This document shows, piece after piece, positions 40,063 through 49,634 of a stretch of DNA of 64,000 nt. The stretch is from Sphingomonas aurantiaca (lineage in GTDB: Bacteria; Pseudomonadota; Alphaproteobacteria; Sphingomonadales; Sphingomonadaceae), in NCBI RefSeq assembly GCF_003050705.1, contig NZ_QAOG01000005.1, forward strand, positions 275,062-339,061, written 5' to 3'. The translations under genes and the position numbers were made by a program. Within the stretch, counting starts at the first letter, position 1, and every line of letters starts with the position of its first letter. Below the pieces are notes generated by a model that saw only the letters and a list, made by a program, of their open reading frames with translations, did not search any database and was not told where the DNA came from.

Positions 40063-40405
40063 GTGGTTGGTTAGCGGAAACGCACTGCTTTGACCCACTT
40101 CCGGTCGTTCAGCGGCATCTTTCCTCTTCCCGGAACCGGACGTCTGTTAATCTCGACAGGTACGGATCCAGGGCAGGTGGTGGCTGTACAGCAGATGGTC
40201 GGGCATTCCGCACGTAAAAGATCTAACGCGGCCTTCCAACACCGCGGGGTTCGCGGGAAACGGAGATTTGTGCATTGATGTTACAACCGGACGGTTCCAA
40301 TCGTCCCCGGTTCGCTTTCGTGCGCCAGCAGGACTGGGAGGAACGGGAACATCGAGCCGACCGAATGGCCGCTTTTGGTGGTTAACACCCCCTTCCTAAG
40401 CCTCA
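40063..40405. other. Intergenic region
   Basis: No supported gene. A weak match to the repeat core lies near 40093-40120 (CACTTCCGGTCGTTCAG). Otherwise nothing recognised. Confidence 0.45.
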
Positions 40406-40672
40406 ATGTATGCGCGCAACGAAGTGTTTGGCCGCGGTGGCACTAATGTTGGCGTCGAACGGGCCGAGCAGCTTCCCGCGCCGAAAAGTCTTACGGCTGA
40501 CGACTTGATATCGATGTACAGCTATCTCGCTCGCGATAAGTCCGATAAAGGTGGCAAAGCACCCCAATGGGCATCAGATACAAATCCCTCTGCTGGCTAC
40601 ATTGCTTGGATGCTTTAAGGCGGGAAGGAGAGCAAGGAATGGGTCAATCGGAACGCCAAGAGACTTGATTGA
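40406..40672 (+). pseudogene. Small phage-type domain gene with an in-frame stop
   Basis: The frame reads MYARNEVFGRGGTNVGVERA ... LTADDLISMYSYLARDKSDK ... NPSAGYIAWML, then TAA at 40616-40618, and continues in the same frame with GGKESKEWVNRNAKRLD to a TGA at 40672. The pattern of a helix followed by NPSAGYIAW-L-GG--...W resembles a small domain seen in phage-associated proteins. A single base change at the stop codon (for example to TAT) would restore an 88-aa protein. Function unknown. Confidence 0.5.
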
Positions 40673-40726
40673 CCCGGCTATGCGGCGGGCCGGTCTTGAT
40701 CAAAGTATCTCGTCGCAACGGCATGA

Positions 40727-42547
40727 TTACGCGATCTTGAAGTCGCCGATTTGCAGCGTCGATTGATCACTGAGGAAATGGCTGGTGAAGGCATGCGCGT
40801 CGTCGGCAAGTGACTGCAGCGTCCGCTTGAGCATCGCGCCGGTCTGCTGGACCTCGTCGACCGAAGCGAGGTTGCGATCAACCGACGACGCAATCTGCTG
40901 GCTCGCCTCGGTGAGCATTTGGCTGCGGTCCTCGACCGCCTCGATTCGCCCGTTGAGCTGTTCTATCGCCTGCGCCTGCTCGCGCGACATCGCCGCCACC
41001 CGGCCCGCGCCGTCATCCATGCTGTCAATCAACGCACCCAGACTGCCTGTGCTCGCGACCACCGACCGGATCTGGTCCTGGACTGCTTCAATCTTCGAGC
41101 GCACGTCGCCCGCGCTTGCGCCCGTTCGGGTTGCTAACGACTTTATCTCTGCTGCCACCACCGAAAAGCCTGCGCCCGCGGGGCCCGCACGCGCCGCCTC
41201 GATCGTCGCGTTGAGCGCGAGCAGGTTGGTCTGCTTGGTAATCGCGCTGATCACGTCGACGATCTGCTCGATGCTACTGGCCTGTTCCTGCGACAGCGCG
41301 ACAGTATCGTTAGCACTGCGCGCATGATCGCTGATCGATCGGGCGGCGAGGCTCGTCCCCGCCACTTCCCGGTCGATCTCCTCGAAGGTGTGCGCCAGTA
41401 GATGCGTCTCCTTGCCTGCCTCGAGCATTTCGGTCGCAAATAGTTGCGCGATCGCGTCGAGCTCTAGCGCCAGCCGGCGATTGCCCTCGATCGTCTCGTG
41501 CAGGCTAATCGCATTTGCCTCGAGCAGCACCATCGCCTCCTGCGCCTCCCGAATTATGCCGCCGACCTGGCGTTCGAACGCCTCGGCCAGCGCGGCCAGC
41601 GTGGCCTCGCGATCGCGCCGCGCCTGCGCCTCGACCTCGGCGATCGCGCTAGCCTGGCGCGTCTTTTCCTCCTCGGCATGGCGGCGCAGCAACTCGGCCT
41701 GAGCCGCGAGGCGTTTCGCATCCTCGCGCTGCGTCTGGAACGTCGTCAGCGCGGTGACGACCAGCCCCAGTTCGTCATGCCGCTTAAGCGTCGACAGATC
41801 GATCGCGGCCTCGTGCATTACCGCATCCGTCGCCGCCGCAATATCGGTGATCGAGCCGATGATCGATCGCCCGATCACATAGGCCATCACCAGACTGGCG
41901 CCCGTGCCGACGAGCAGGACGAGCAGCAGGATCGCGATCGTGACATGCGTGACCAGCAGCGCCCCCGATGCCGCCTGCCCGGCGCGGCCGATACCCGCGG
42001 CGGTCACGCGCCGGATCCGCGTATCGATCTGCTGCGCATTGGCACGAAACGGGTCGACCATCGCCGCGGTGCTGGCAAAGTCGACCTCGAGCATCGACGT
42101 CAGCACGTCGACGGTCGCGGTATATCGGTCCAGATCGGCGAGCACCGGGCCCAGCTGTGCGCGCTGCCCGGCGTGGCTGCGGCGGTAGCCGACCAGCGCC
42201 GTACGGACCCGGGCCAGATCGAGGTGGATCGCCGCCACTTGCCCATCGACCGCGATCGTCGGCGTCGCCGCCTTCGTCACCAGCAGGTGATAGACGTTCG
42301 CGTTGGCGAGACCGAACCGCTGCGTGATCGCGTTGAGCTGCTTGATATCGCGCATGTCGCGGTTGACGATGTCGTCGACGCTGCTCCCGGTGATCAGCAG
42401 CGCCACGGTGCTGGCCAGCGCCATCACCACGAACAGCACCAGCATGATGACCGGCGTCGCCGCGACCTTGACCGCGATCGGCCGGTCGGCGAGCGCCAGC
42501 CTGCGGTCGAGCCGGTCCGACAGCCGGAAGAACGCGTTAAAGTGCAA
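40727..42547 (-). CDS. Methyl-accepting chemotaxis-like transducer
   Basis: 606 residues from a TTG at 42547 with AGGGG before it. A membrane span ([20 protein letters not shown]), a periplasmic helical sensor of about 140 residues, a second span ([20 protein letters not shown]), a HAMP region, a long coiled coil, and the signalling tip [18 protein letters not shown]. The usual tip glutamate region is E-A-A-R-A-G-P, slightly altered. It overlaps the TonB receptor stop by 11 bases and is the last gene of the YfiR-like/receptor/transducer operon. No che genes are adjacent, so it may signal to something else. Confidence 0.88.
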   Translation of the reverse strand: MHFNAFFRLSDRLDRRLALADRPIAVKVAATPVIMLVLFVVMALASTVALLITGSSVDDIVNRDMRDIKQLNAITQRFGLANANVYHLLVTKAATPTIAVDGQVAAIHLDLARVRTALVGYRRSHAGQRAQLGPVLADLDRYTATVDVLTSMLEVDFASTAAMVDPFRANAQQIDTRIRRVTAAGIGRAGQAASGALLVTHVTIAILLLVLLVGTGASLVMAYVIGRSIIGSITDIAAATDAVMHEAAIDLSTLKRHDELGLVVTALTTFQTQREDAKRLAAQAELLRRHAEEEKTRQASAIAEVEAQARRDREATLAALAEAFERQVGGIIREAQEAMVLLEANAISLHETIEGNRRLALELDAIAQLFATEMLEAGKETHLLAHTFEEIDREVAGTSLAARSISDHARSANDTVALSQEQASSIEQIVDVISAITKQTNLLALNATIEAARAGPAGAGFSVVAAEIKSLATRTGASAGDVRSKIEAVQDQIRSVVASTGSLGALIDSMDDGAGRVAAMSREQAQAIEQLNGRIEAVEDRSQMLTEASQQIASSVDRNLASVDEVQQTGAMLKRTLQSLADDAHAFTSHFLSDQSTLQIGDFKIA

Positions 42548-44576
42548 GTCGCACCCCTGCGCGCACGCGACGATCCGCCGGGATCGGCGATACCGCCGCA
42601 CCGTCCGCCAGCGCCAGATTTTCGCCCGCGATATAGACTTCGAGCGCGGAGGTCAGCCGCAGCCCCGCCCGCGCATCGAGCGCCACCGCGTCGTCGACCC
42701 GGTAGAGCAGCAGCTGCGGCGTCGACGAGAAGGCGAATTGCCGCGTTGACGAGGTGTAGCGCGCGACCCCCGACAGCGACAGTCGCCCGATGTCATAGCC
42801 GAGCGCCAGATTGGCCTTGTGGACCGGCGTCGTCGACTTGGGCGACAGCGCATAGGGGATTGGCAGCGTCAGCGACGCCAGCTGCTCGTCGGTGTGCGTC
42901 CAGGTATAATTGGCGCGCCATGTGAGCGCACCGACCGCGCCCGACGCCGACACCTCGGTGCCATAGGTGGTATAGTCGCCGATCGCCGTGAACCGCGCGA
43001 CGAGCGAGGGCAGCGGGGTCAGGAACAGCTCGGTCTGCAGGCCGTCGCCCGGCGACGCGATCGCATTGTCCGTCTTCGTCACGAAGGCGTTCGCCTCGAT
43101 CTGCGTGCCGCCGACCGTCCGCGCATAGCCGACCTCGCCGCTCCATACGCCGACCGGATCGATCCGCGGCGATCCTGCCACGAAGATCGGTACCGGCGCC
43201 GGGGTGATGATCGGCAGGCGGATCCCGTAATTCACTAGCGACGGCAGCTGGTAGCCGCGACCGCCATTGATCCGCAGCTGGCCGCGCGCATCGGTCTGGA
43301 CGAGCAGCGCGACGTTGAAGCTGAACCGCGTGAAGGCGCGGTCGAAATCGCTCGCCACTTCATAGCTCGGCTGCGCGATCGCGCCCGCCTGGTGCAGCCA
43401 GAGCCGGTCGATCCGCGCCGCCGCGGTGATCGAAATCGCCTCGTCCGGATGCAGGTCGAGCATCGCATTGGCCGATCCGACGTCATAGGAAATCCGCTCG
43501 GCGAACTGGTAGGCCGAGCGCAGCCGGTTGTTGCGATATTCGCCGCCGAGCCGCAGCGTATCGCTCTTGCCCAGCCGGACCAGCGTCGACGCCTGAGTGA
43601 CGATGATCCGGTTCTTGAACCCGAGCGGCTCAGTCGCATCCGCCGTCGCGCCGACGCCATATTGCACATCGAGCCAGTTGACATAGCCGCCCAGCGTCAC
43701 GCCGCCCCAGCCCGTGTCGCGCGTGGCCGAGGCATGGACGTTGTCGCTGCGATAGCGCTGGTTCGACAGCAGCTGGCTCGGCAGATACTCGACCTGCCGA
43801 TTGGTCGAATGGCCGCCGCCCAGCACCGTCTCCAGTCCGTCGAACGAACCGGTGATGTCGCCCGACACCTGGTCGCTCGCGACGTCGCTGACCATCGCCG
43901 GGCGCAGCAGCGTCGCCGGGATGCGACGTTCGTCCTCGCGCGCGCGGACCCCGGCAAGCCGGATCCCGATTGCCGGGGTGACGGGCAGCGTCACGGACCC
44001 GGCGAGCCGGCTGATGTCGTGATTGCCCAGCTCGGCGATCGCGGTGACGGTCGGCGTCTGGCCGACGCGCCGGGTGATGATGTTGACGACACCGCTGGCG
44101 GCGTTGAACCCGAACAGCGCGTTTGCCGGCCCGCGCACCAGCTCGATCTGCTGGATCTCCTCGAGCTGGACGCCCAGGAGATTCCAGTCGGTCATGCCAT
44201 AATGATCAAGATAGACCTGGCGTCCGTCGACCAGCACGAGCAGCCGCGCATTATAGGTCTGGACGCCGCCGCGCACCGATACGTCGCTCTGCCCCGCGGT
44301 CCAGCGGTTCACGTCGATGCCGGCACGCGTCTTCAGCAGCCCGGGCACGTCGCGGGCGGGCGACCGCGCGATATCTTCGCGCGTGATGATGATCGCAGAC
44401 GCGGGCAGTTCGGACGCGCGCTGGGGCTTGCCGATGACGCTGGTCGTCACCGGCTCGCCGATCGTCTCTTGCAACGCCTGGTAATCGACGGCTTGCGCAC
44501 CTGCGACGGCCGGGCAGAGCACTGCACCGGCCGTCAGCATGGCGCGCAATCCGGTGGCGAAAGTCGAAACGGTCAT
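42537..44576 (-). CDS. TonB-dependent receptor of a YfiR-linked signalling operon
   Basis: 679 residues from ATG 44576, signal peptide ([17 protein letters not shown]). The plug starts [20 protein letters not shown], continues with [20 protein letters not shown], and the barrel ends GVRLAL. No clear TonB box is visible after the leader. This receptor type (FecA-like, vitamin B12/iron class) is often found with a small YfiR/DUF4154 protein upstream and a membrane signalling protein downstream, as here. It may pass a ligand signal to the chemoreceptor rather than only import. Confidence 0.88.
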   Translation of the reverse strand: MTVSTFATGLRAMLTAGAVLCPAVAGAQAVDYQALQETIGEPVTTSVIGKPQRASELPASAIIITREDIARSPARDVPGLLKTRAGIDVNRWTAGQSDVSVRGGVQTYNARLLVLVDGRQVYLDHYGMTDWNLLGVQLEEIQQIELVRGPANALFGFNAASGVVNIITRRVGQTPTVTAIAELGNHDISRLAGSVTLPVTPAIGIRLAGVRAREDERRIPATLLRPAMVSDVASDQVSGDITGSFDGLETVLGGGHSTNRQVEYLPSQLLSNQRYRSDNVHASATRDTGWGGVTLGGYVNWLDVQYGVGATADATEPLGFKNRIIVTQASTLVRLGKSDTLRLGGEYRNNRLRSAYQFAERISYDVGSANAMLDLHPDEAISITAAARIDRLWLHQAGAIAQPSYEVASDFDRAFTRFSFNVALLVQTDARGQLRINGGRGYQLPSLVNYGIRLPIITPAPVPIFVAGSPRIDPVGVWSGEVGYARTVGGTQIEANAFVTKTDNAIASPGDGLQTELFLTPLPSLVARFTAIGDYTTYGTEVSASGAVGALTWRANYTWTHTDEQLASLTLPIPYALSPKSTTPVHKANLALGYDIGRLSLSGVARYTSSTRQFAFSSTPQLLLYRVDDAVALDARAGLRLTSALEVYIAGENLALADGAAVSPIPADRRVRAGVRLAL

Positions 44577-44578
44577 CG

Positions 44579-45097
44579 TTAAATTTCCTTGATCAGCATC
44601 AGGAATGCCGACCCGAATCTGATATTGGCAGCCCGCGCCGCGGCGCGATTGACGGTGATCTGGGTCTTGGGACCCGAGGTGATGCCGACCACGCACCGCG
44701 CGGTCTGCACGCAGGCGGGATCCGACGAGATCGTCAGGACCGACGATCTGGTGGCCGCGGCGGCGATGCCGGCATACTCCGGGCGCAATCCCGTCGTGAC
44801 GAAGGCAAGCCGGAATCCGGCGAGCGACCCGATCGACCCGACCGGCACGCGGCGGGCGCGGATCGCACTGCGTCCGGCGGCCAGTCCCGATCCGATCGCC
44901 CGCTCGATCGCCGCCGCCTCGGCCTCCGATGCAGCATTGCCCGGCTCGAATACGATCGCGGCGGCGACCGTCCCCGCGGGACCGGGCTGGAGGAACGACA
45001 CGACTCGCGCCGCGATCGGCACGTTCAGTTCCGCAGACAACGGCGTCGCGCTGCCCAGCGCGGCCACGACGCACATCCATATCTGTAGTTTAAACAC
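44579..45097 (-). CDS. YfiR-like (DUF4154) periplasmic protein
   Basis: 172 residues from GTG 45097, preceded by GGGGGACA. A leader (MCVVAALGSATPLSA) is followed by a compact domain ending in SDPACVQTARCVVGI, with two cysteines that may form a disulfide, and RFGSAFLMLIKEI. These fit YfiR/DUF4154 proteins, which bind in the periplasm and inhibit a membrane partner. Two bases separate it from the TonB receptor start. Confidence 0.75.
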   Translation of the reverse strand: MFKLQIWMCVVAALGSATPLSAELNVPIAARVVSFLQPGPAGTVAAAIVFEPGNAASEAEAAAIERAIGSGLAAGRSAIRARRVPVGSIGSLAGFRLAFVTTGLRPEYAGIAAAATRSSVLTISSDPACVQTARCVVGITSGPKTQITVNRAAARAANIRFGSAFLMLIKEI

Positions 45098-45240
45098 TCT
45101 GTCCCCCAACTGTAAGGCGACAGATAACAACCATTATTGTTCAATTAGTTAACGAGTGAGACACCGTGATTTTCCGATCCTGACAGTGGCTATGCACCCC
45201 TAAACAAGACCCAGAAACGGTCATTTAGCCTTCACCTCGC

Positions 45241-45275
45241 CAATCCCCATACCGGTCATTGGTTCATGTCTGTCG
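45241..45275 (+). repeat. Dispersed intergenic repeat core
   Basis: CCGGTCATTGGTTCATGTC between the YfiR-like and TetR genes. Confidence 0.5.
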
Positions 45276-45311
45276 AGCGTGCAGCTACGAGATTTAGGAC
45301 AGCACAAGGAG

Positions 45312-45887
45312 CTAGCTCGGGAGCGGCCCCGCCGCGCGGTAGCTTTCGATCAGAGCATCGAATACGGCGATGTCGGATCTGCTGCGGGCAATGATTTGCG
45401 CGCCGGCAACCGCCGCGTAGATTGCTCGCGCTCTTGCCTCGACGCTTTCAGGCAAGCCAATCGCTGCGGCGGCAAGCTGTTTACTGAGCCACGCCACGTT
45501 GACGTCAGCGAAAGCCTGTACCTGTTTCAGAACCGGCTCAGGCAGCTCGTCACGCTCGGTTGCCATGAAGCTGCTGAGGCACATCCGATTGTCACGCTCC
45601 AGCGACGCCCGAAAAATGCTCGGGTATCGCCGTAACGCGTCCCAGGCGTCCTTCGCGTCGGTGGATATCTTCTCGAGGTCGCGGGCAATATCCTCCTGAT
45701 AGCGACGCGCTACCGCCTCACCGAGCAACGCCTTGTTGGCGAAGTAATAGTTGAGGCTGGCGGCCTTGATGCCGACCTTCGCGGCGAGGTCGCGGAAGTT
45801 GATGCCGCCATAGCCGCGCGTCATCGCCGCCTCGCGTGCGGCCAGCAGGATGGCCTCCCGCGCATTCTCCTTCGTCGTTGCCGCCAT
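45312..45887 (-). CDS. TetR family transcriptional regulator
   Basis: 191 residues from ATG 45887 (GGAGG 7 bases upstream). HTH in GGINFRDLAAKVGIKAASLNYYF; the ligand half has a cysteine in NRMCLSSFMATERDEL, as in the TetR_C_11-like group that senses electrophiles or detergents. Divergent from the GST gene; two inverted-repeat sites (45901-45920 and 45956-45971) lie between. It probably represses the GST. Confidence 0.9.
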   Translation of the reverse strand: MAATTKENAREAILLAAREAAMTRGYGGINFRDLAAKVGIKAASLNYYFANKALLGEAVARRYQEDIARDLEKISTDAKDAWDALRRYPSIFRASLERDNRMCLSSFMATERDELPEPVLKQVQAFADVNVAWLSKQLAAAAIGLPESVEARARAIYAAVAGAQIIARSRSDIAVFDALIESYRAAGPLPS

Positions 45888-45900
45888 AATCACGCCTCCA

Positions 45901-45920
45901 CCTGTCATATGGCAGACAGG
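45901..45920. promoter_or_regulatory. Inverted-repeat operator 1
   Basis: CCTGTC-N8-GACAGG, 14 bases from the TetR start. It shares its half-site with the second operator. Confidence 0.65.
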
Positions 45921-45955
45921 GGTTGACGGGGCAAGTTTTGCGTCACAGATGTAAA

Positions 45956-45971
45956 CCTGTCATCTGACAGG
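45956..45971. promoter_or_regulatory. Inverted-repeat operator 2
   Basis: CCTGTCA-TC-TGACAGG, perfect 7-bp arms with 2-base spacer, 45 bases before the GST start. Shared half-site CCTGTC suggests the same TetR protein binds both. Confidence 0.75.
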
Positions 45972-46016
45972 CAGGTGATGTGATCGACAATCTGATCGAT
46001 GAAAGCGAGACCTCCA

Positions 46017-46715
46017 ATGGCCGAAAAGCTGGCGCTCTATACCTCCCCCTCCGCTTTCCCCAATCCGCAGCGGCTGCGCATCTTCATGCACGAGAAAGGC
46101 ATCGCCGACCGGTTTGCCGAGACGGTGTACGACATGTCGCCTGGGGGTGAGCAGCGCGGGTGGCAACACCTGAAGATGAACCCGTGGGGCGAGACGCCGA
46201 CGCTGGTGCTGGCGGACGGGTCCTTTTTGAGCGAGACGTCGGCTATCGCGCGCTACCTCGACGACAGCTTCGAAGGCCGCAAGATCATGGGCCAGACGCC
46301 GATCGAGCGCGGCCTTGATCAGATGTGGGACAACCGGGTCTGGGTCCACATCCTCTATCCAATCGTCACCGCCTTCCACGTCCTGCACCAGGGCCTCGGG
46401 CCCAAGTTGGAGCTGACGCACAACCCCGCATGGGGTGAGCATTCGCGCAAGGTGGCGCTAGCGCATGCTGCACTGGTCGACCGGCATTTTGCTGACGGGC
46501 GGGCGTGGCTACTTGGCGGAGACCATCCAACTTTCTCAGACATCACGCTGGCCACCGCGATCGCGTTTTCCAAGTACCCGGTGAACGCCACCCCACTGGA
46601 CGAGCGTTTCGAGCATATCGACGCGTTCTGGCGGCGGTGGCAGACCAGGCCGGCCTTCATGGCTGCCTACGCCGACGGGCAAAGCGGTGTTCCGGAACTG
46701 GATGACCGCCCGTAG
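46017..46715 (+). CDS. Glutathione S-transferase
   Basis: 232 residues from ATG 46017 (an in-frame ATG at 45999 is possible). The N-terminal thioredoxin fold has LALYTSPSAFPNPQRLRIFM and the cis-Pro/glutathione motif GETPTLVLADGSFLSETSAI, followed by the helical domain with WLLGGDHPTFSDITLA. It joins glutathione to electrophiles. Control by the divergent TetR protein via two operators is likely, which suggests an inducible detoxification gene. Confidence 0.92.
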   Translation: MAEKLALYTSPSAFPNPQRLRIFMHEKGIADRFAETVYDMSPGGEQRGWQHLKMNPWGETPTLVLADGSFLSETSAIARYLDDSFEGRKIMGQTPIERGLDQMWDNRVWVHILYPIVTAFHVLHQGLGPKLELTHNPAWGEHSRKVALAHAALVDRHFADGRAWLLGGDHPTFSDITLATAIAFSKYPVNATPLDERFEHIDAFWRRWQTRPAFMAAYADGQSGVPELDDRP

Positions 46716-46766
46716 CGTCCACTTCACCCGTATCTATAGAATAACGCCTTAAGCAGGAGAACAAGC

Positions 46767-47165
46767 ATGCTGTTTCATACCATGGTCGGATCGAACGACA
46801 TCGAACGATCGAAGAATTTTTACGATACGGTGCTCGGGACACTCGGCGTCGGTGAACCGATGCGAAATATCGCCGACAGCGGCCACACCCGGCTCATCTA
46901 CAATAATGGCAACGGAACGAACTTCATCGTCAGCCAGCCGATAAACGATGAACCTGCGACCGTCGCGAACGGCAGTACCGTCGCCTTTTCATGCAACTCA
47001 CCTGAGCAGGTGAAGCAGCTTCACGATGCCGCGGTTGCCAATGGCGGCACCTCGATCGAAGCCCCGCCTGGCCCACGCGAGACTGCGTCGATGGGGACGA
47101 TCGAGCTCGCCTATTTTCGCGACCCCGATGGCAATAAGCTTTGTGGGATCCATTTCCCCAAGTGA
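46767..47165 (+). CDS. VOC family protein
   Basis: 132 residues. Two beta-alpha-beta-beta-beta modules: MLFHTMVGSNDIERSKNFYD at the start and GTIELAYFRDPDGNKLCGIH at the end. Of the three VOC genes in the window, this is the only intact one. It follows the GST and may belong to the same detoxification unit (gap about 50 bp). Substrate unknown. Confidence 0.88.
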   Translation: MLFHTMVGSNDIERSKNFYDTVLGTLGVGEPMRNIADSGHTRLIYNNGNGTNFIVSQPINDEPATVANGSTVAFSCNSPEQVKQLHDAAVANGGTSIEAPPGPRETASMGTIELAYFRDPDGNKLCGIHFPK

Positions 47166-47193
47166 TATTCCCGCCGCACGTCAGGCTTAAAGG

Positions 47194-47221
47194 GCCGCCC
47201 GTTCTAGGATGTACGGGCGGC
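47194..47221. terminator. Hairpin after VOC gene
   Basis: GCCGCCCGT and ACGGGCGGC form a perfect 9-bp stem with a 10-base loop, 28 bases after the VOC stop. No T-run follows, so an intrinsic terminator is uncertain. Confidence 0.4.
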
Positions 47222-47295
47222 AGGCTCGACACGAAGGATGTGCGGTAGACGGTACCGCTTTGAAGACCCAAACCCGGACACTCGCGCCCCCTCTC

Positions 47296-47332
47296 CCGCT
47301 CCCCATCTTCAGACATTCATTCATCTCCGCGC
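47296..47332 (+). repeat. Dispersed intergenic repeat core
   Basis: CTTCAGACATTCATTCATC, near-consensus copy at the left edge of the accessory region. Confidence 0.6.
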
Positions 47333-47515
47333 TGAATGGCCTTGCCGGATGATCGACCGTCATGGATGTCGTGAATGGGAAGGAAAGCGGACAGGCTGCT
47401 TTCGGGAATGCGGGTGAGCGCCGAAGTGCCTGCGCGAGACAGATGTGTCTGCAGTGACATATACGAAAATGGGGTTACAACCGTCAGGATATTCCAAATT
47501 CTGCGGTAGGTTGAA

Positions 47516-47842
47516 ATGATTGATGACCACATAAGCGCACAGAAAGATATATTGGAGCAAATACGGATTATATTGGTCGGCTCGATCAATGAAGAATACA
47601 GGTCTCTCGAGTTTCACGAGGAATTGTTCGACAACTCGGACAGGTACACTACTTTTTATATTGATAAATTCGAAAGAAGAAAAGATATTATCCTACTTGG
47701 GATAGAGAGTCTTGATATCATGGATCTATCTTTTGACCTGAACGAAATAATGAAAAAAGAAAATCCTAAGGGATTGCAATCTTTTAGTTTAACGTATGCG
47801 CCGGGTCATTCGGTAAACATCGTGTATAATTACAAGCACTAA
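47516..47842 (+). CDS. AT-rich orphan protein
   Basis: 108 residues with many I, D, E, N and K codons ending in A or T, unlike all neighbours. Predicted soluble: an N-terminal helix (DDHISAQKDILEQIRIIL), then beta-rich segments ending VNIVYNYKH. I do not recognise a family. Size, acidity and composition are like those of immunity or antitoxin proteins gained by transfer, but no toxin is beside it. It marks the start of the accessory region. Confidence 0.55.
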   Translation: MIDDHISAQKDILEQIRIILVGSINEEYRSLEFHEELFDNSDRYTTFYIDKFERRKDIILLGIESLDIMDLSFDLNEIMKKENPKGLQSFSLTYAPGHSVNIVYNYKH

Positions 47843-48280
47843 TTATAGTATTGAATATTAAGTCTATTATGGCGGCGATGCTCGGACATCATCGGAATGA
47901 ACGGATGTCCGCTTTCGGGGGCGCAAATCGCCCGCCGGGGCGTCTGATTGTGGGAGAAGCCGCCGTTCACACCCTTGCTGAAGAACGGCGTGAGTTGGTC
48001 GTGAGCTGCCGCGCCTCCGTGACCCATACCCGGTCACTCACGAACACTTACCCGCTTCCCTAAAGCGGTCGTTGGTTCAGGTGCCACGCGACTGCGGCCG
48101 CACCTAGCAGGGCGCACCGCCCACTTCCGCATGACCGGGTGGCCCCGCCAGGGCAGCTAAGTCCTCAGATGCTTCGGCCTTGCCCTCGGCGGAAAGGCAG
48201 CAAACGGCGGCGACAATCCCTACATCCAACGTTAACCGGCATTGATCGGAAGACTCGTTCAGGTATCAAAAGGGAGAAAG
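47843..48280. other. Intergenic region with repeat pieces
   Basis: Two repeat-family matches in opposite orientation: near 47893-47915 (minus type, ATGAACGGATGTCCGCTTTC) and 48051-48082 (plus type). No gene supported. Confidence 0.5.
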
Positions 48281-49213
48281 ATGGCGTTCGATCCGGTCAC
48301 GTTGCAGCATCTGGAGGATGCGTTGAGTGAGGCGTTCCCCTATCATTCAGGGCTCGACGCGTTCGTTTCGCGCTGCGGACTGAGTGCGACGCAGCTCAAA
48401 ACGGCGCGGGATCGCGCCGAGGCGAAGAATGCGGGATCGCGGTTCGACAAGGCACCGAAGCGCTTCGTCGCCCAGATGGTGATCGAGGATCTTGGAACAG
48501 CCGGCGATGCCGGCGACCGCGTGATCGCCGCGATGATCACGAGCCTCACGCAACTACCGCTCATCGGCGCAAGCGCGGCGGCTCAAGCGGCGATCGCCGC
48601 GCTCAAGGTCAAGATCAAAACCGACCAGCAAGTTAAGGCTGAGCAACGTGCTGACCGCGACCGCGCGGTGGCCGATGCCAAGCGGACGCAGGAAAGGGCG
48701 CAAGAAGAAGCCCGTGCCGCGCGGGTCGACAAACGCGACGCGTTACGCGACCGGTTCCTCACCCTGATGCAGGAGCCAAACGCGCAAAGCCGCGGCTATC
48801 TGTTCGAAACGTTTCTCAACGATCTGTTCGCCTTCGAGGGCCTTGATCCGCGCAAATCATTCAAGCTCGTCGGCGAACAGATCGACGGCGCGTTCGTATG
48901 GCGCACCCGCACCTATCTGGTCGAAGCAAAATGGACCAAGGATTCGGCCGCCGGCAAGGAGTTCGGCGCATTCAACTACAAGATCGAGGGCAAGACAGCT
49001 GATACGCGCGGGATGTTCATCTCGGTGAACGGCTACTCGCCCGAGGCCATTACCGGGATGAACGGCAAGGGGGCACTTAAGTTCGTCTGCCTCGACGGCG
49101 CGCATTTGATGCGTGCTTTGTCGAGCGACGACGGCCTGCCACCCCTCCTCGAGCGCCTCTGGCGCCACGCCGATGAGACGGGTGAAGCTTATCTGCCGGC
49201 ATCACGCCTCTGA
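48281..49213 (+). CDS. Effector-associated-like domain + PD-(D/E)XK nuclease
   Basis: 310 residues from ATG 48281 (AGGGAG before it). Residues 1-90: a small helical domain with LEDALSEAFPYHSGLDAFVS, similar in pattern to effector-associated domains (EAD1 type) of bacterial conflict systems. Residues 108-158: a charged coiled coil. Residues 165-300: a restriction-endonuclease-like fold with GYLFETFLN (E176), D202 (GEQIDGAF) and E215-x-K217 (YLVEAKW). It should cut DNA when an associated sensor activates it. It stands alone; no STAND or other sensor gene is adjacent. Domain identity is inferred from motif pattern. Confidence 0.65.
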   Translation: MAFDPVTLQHLEDALSEAFPYHSGLDAFVSRCGLSATQLKTARDRAEAKNAGSRFDKAPKRFVAQMVIEDLGTAGDAGDRVIAAMITSLTQLPLIGASAAAQAAIAALKVKIKTDQQVKAEQRADRDRAVADAKRTQERAQEEARAARVDKRDALRDRFLTLMQEPNAQSRGYLFETFLNDLFAFEGLDPRKSFKLVGEQIDGAFVWRTRTYLVEAKWTKDSAAGKEFGAFNYKIEGKTADTRGMFISVNGYSPEAITGMNGKGALKFVCLDGAHLMRALSSDDGLPPLLERLWRHADETGEAYLPASRL

Positions 49214-49634
49214 CTGCTGTCGCTGCGCAAAGTGAAGTATGCGCTGTGACTATGTGCGTCAGTGATGAGGCAGCAGGTTAAAACGAGAAGGCAGGCTCAC
49301 CCATGTTCGAGGCAAGGCTGCGATCACCAGAACATTCGAGCTTCGGCGCGCCGTTCGACAGCCTCAAGCATTGGCGATCCACAATACGACATTCAAGCCG
49401 CTCCACACGCTTCCCGACTTCTGTCGTTCATTAATGTCGATGCCACGACCGCTTTGTATACCGGCAATCTGGAGCTGAACGGCGATACGTGGTGGCGTCC
49501 TGACTGGCCGCTTCTGTGGCCACGGAGTTCGATAGCAGCCATTCAGTTGCGCTTGCACACAATCTTGTTTTTTAGCACAACAATTGCCTTCGGATAGCGG
49601 GAAACCGATTCCGAACTTATGCTGGCGGAGACTC
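49214..49634. other. Intergenic region with repeat core
   Basis: No supported gene. Repeat core at 49401-49440 (CCCGACTTCTGTCGTTCATT). Confidence 0.5.

Larger units (their letters stand above)
47166..47515. other. Intergenic region with hairpin and repeat core
   Basis: No gene. It holds the hairpin at 47194-47221 and a repeat core at 47296-47332 (TCAGACATTCATTCATCTCC). Composition turns AT-rich at its right end, near the edge of the accessory region. Confidence 0.5.

Noticed and set aside
41498..42925. Long plus-strand open frame
   Set aside because: Antisense of the chemoreceptor and TonB receptor; composition is arginine/aspartate-rich and unlike a protein.
47194..47221. Strong rho-independent terminator
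   Set aside because: Stem is perfect but no T-run follows, so it is kept only as a low-confidence hairpin.
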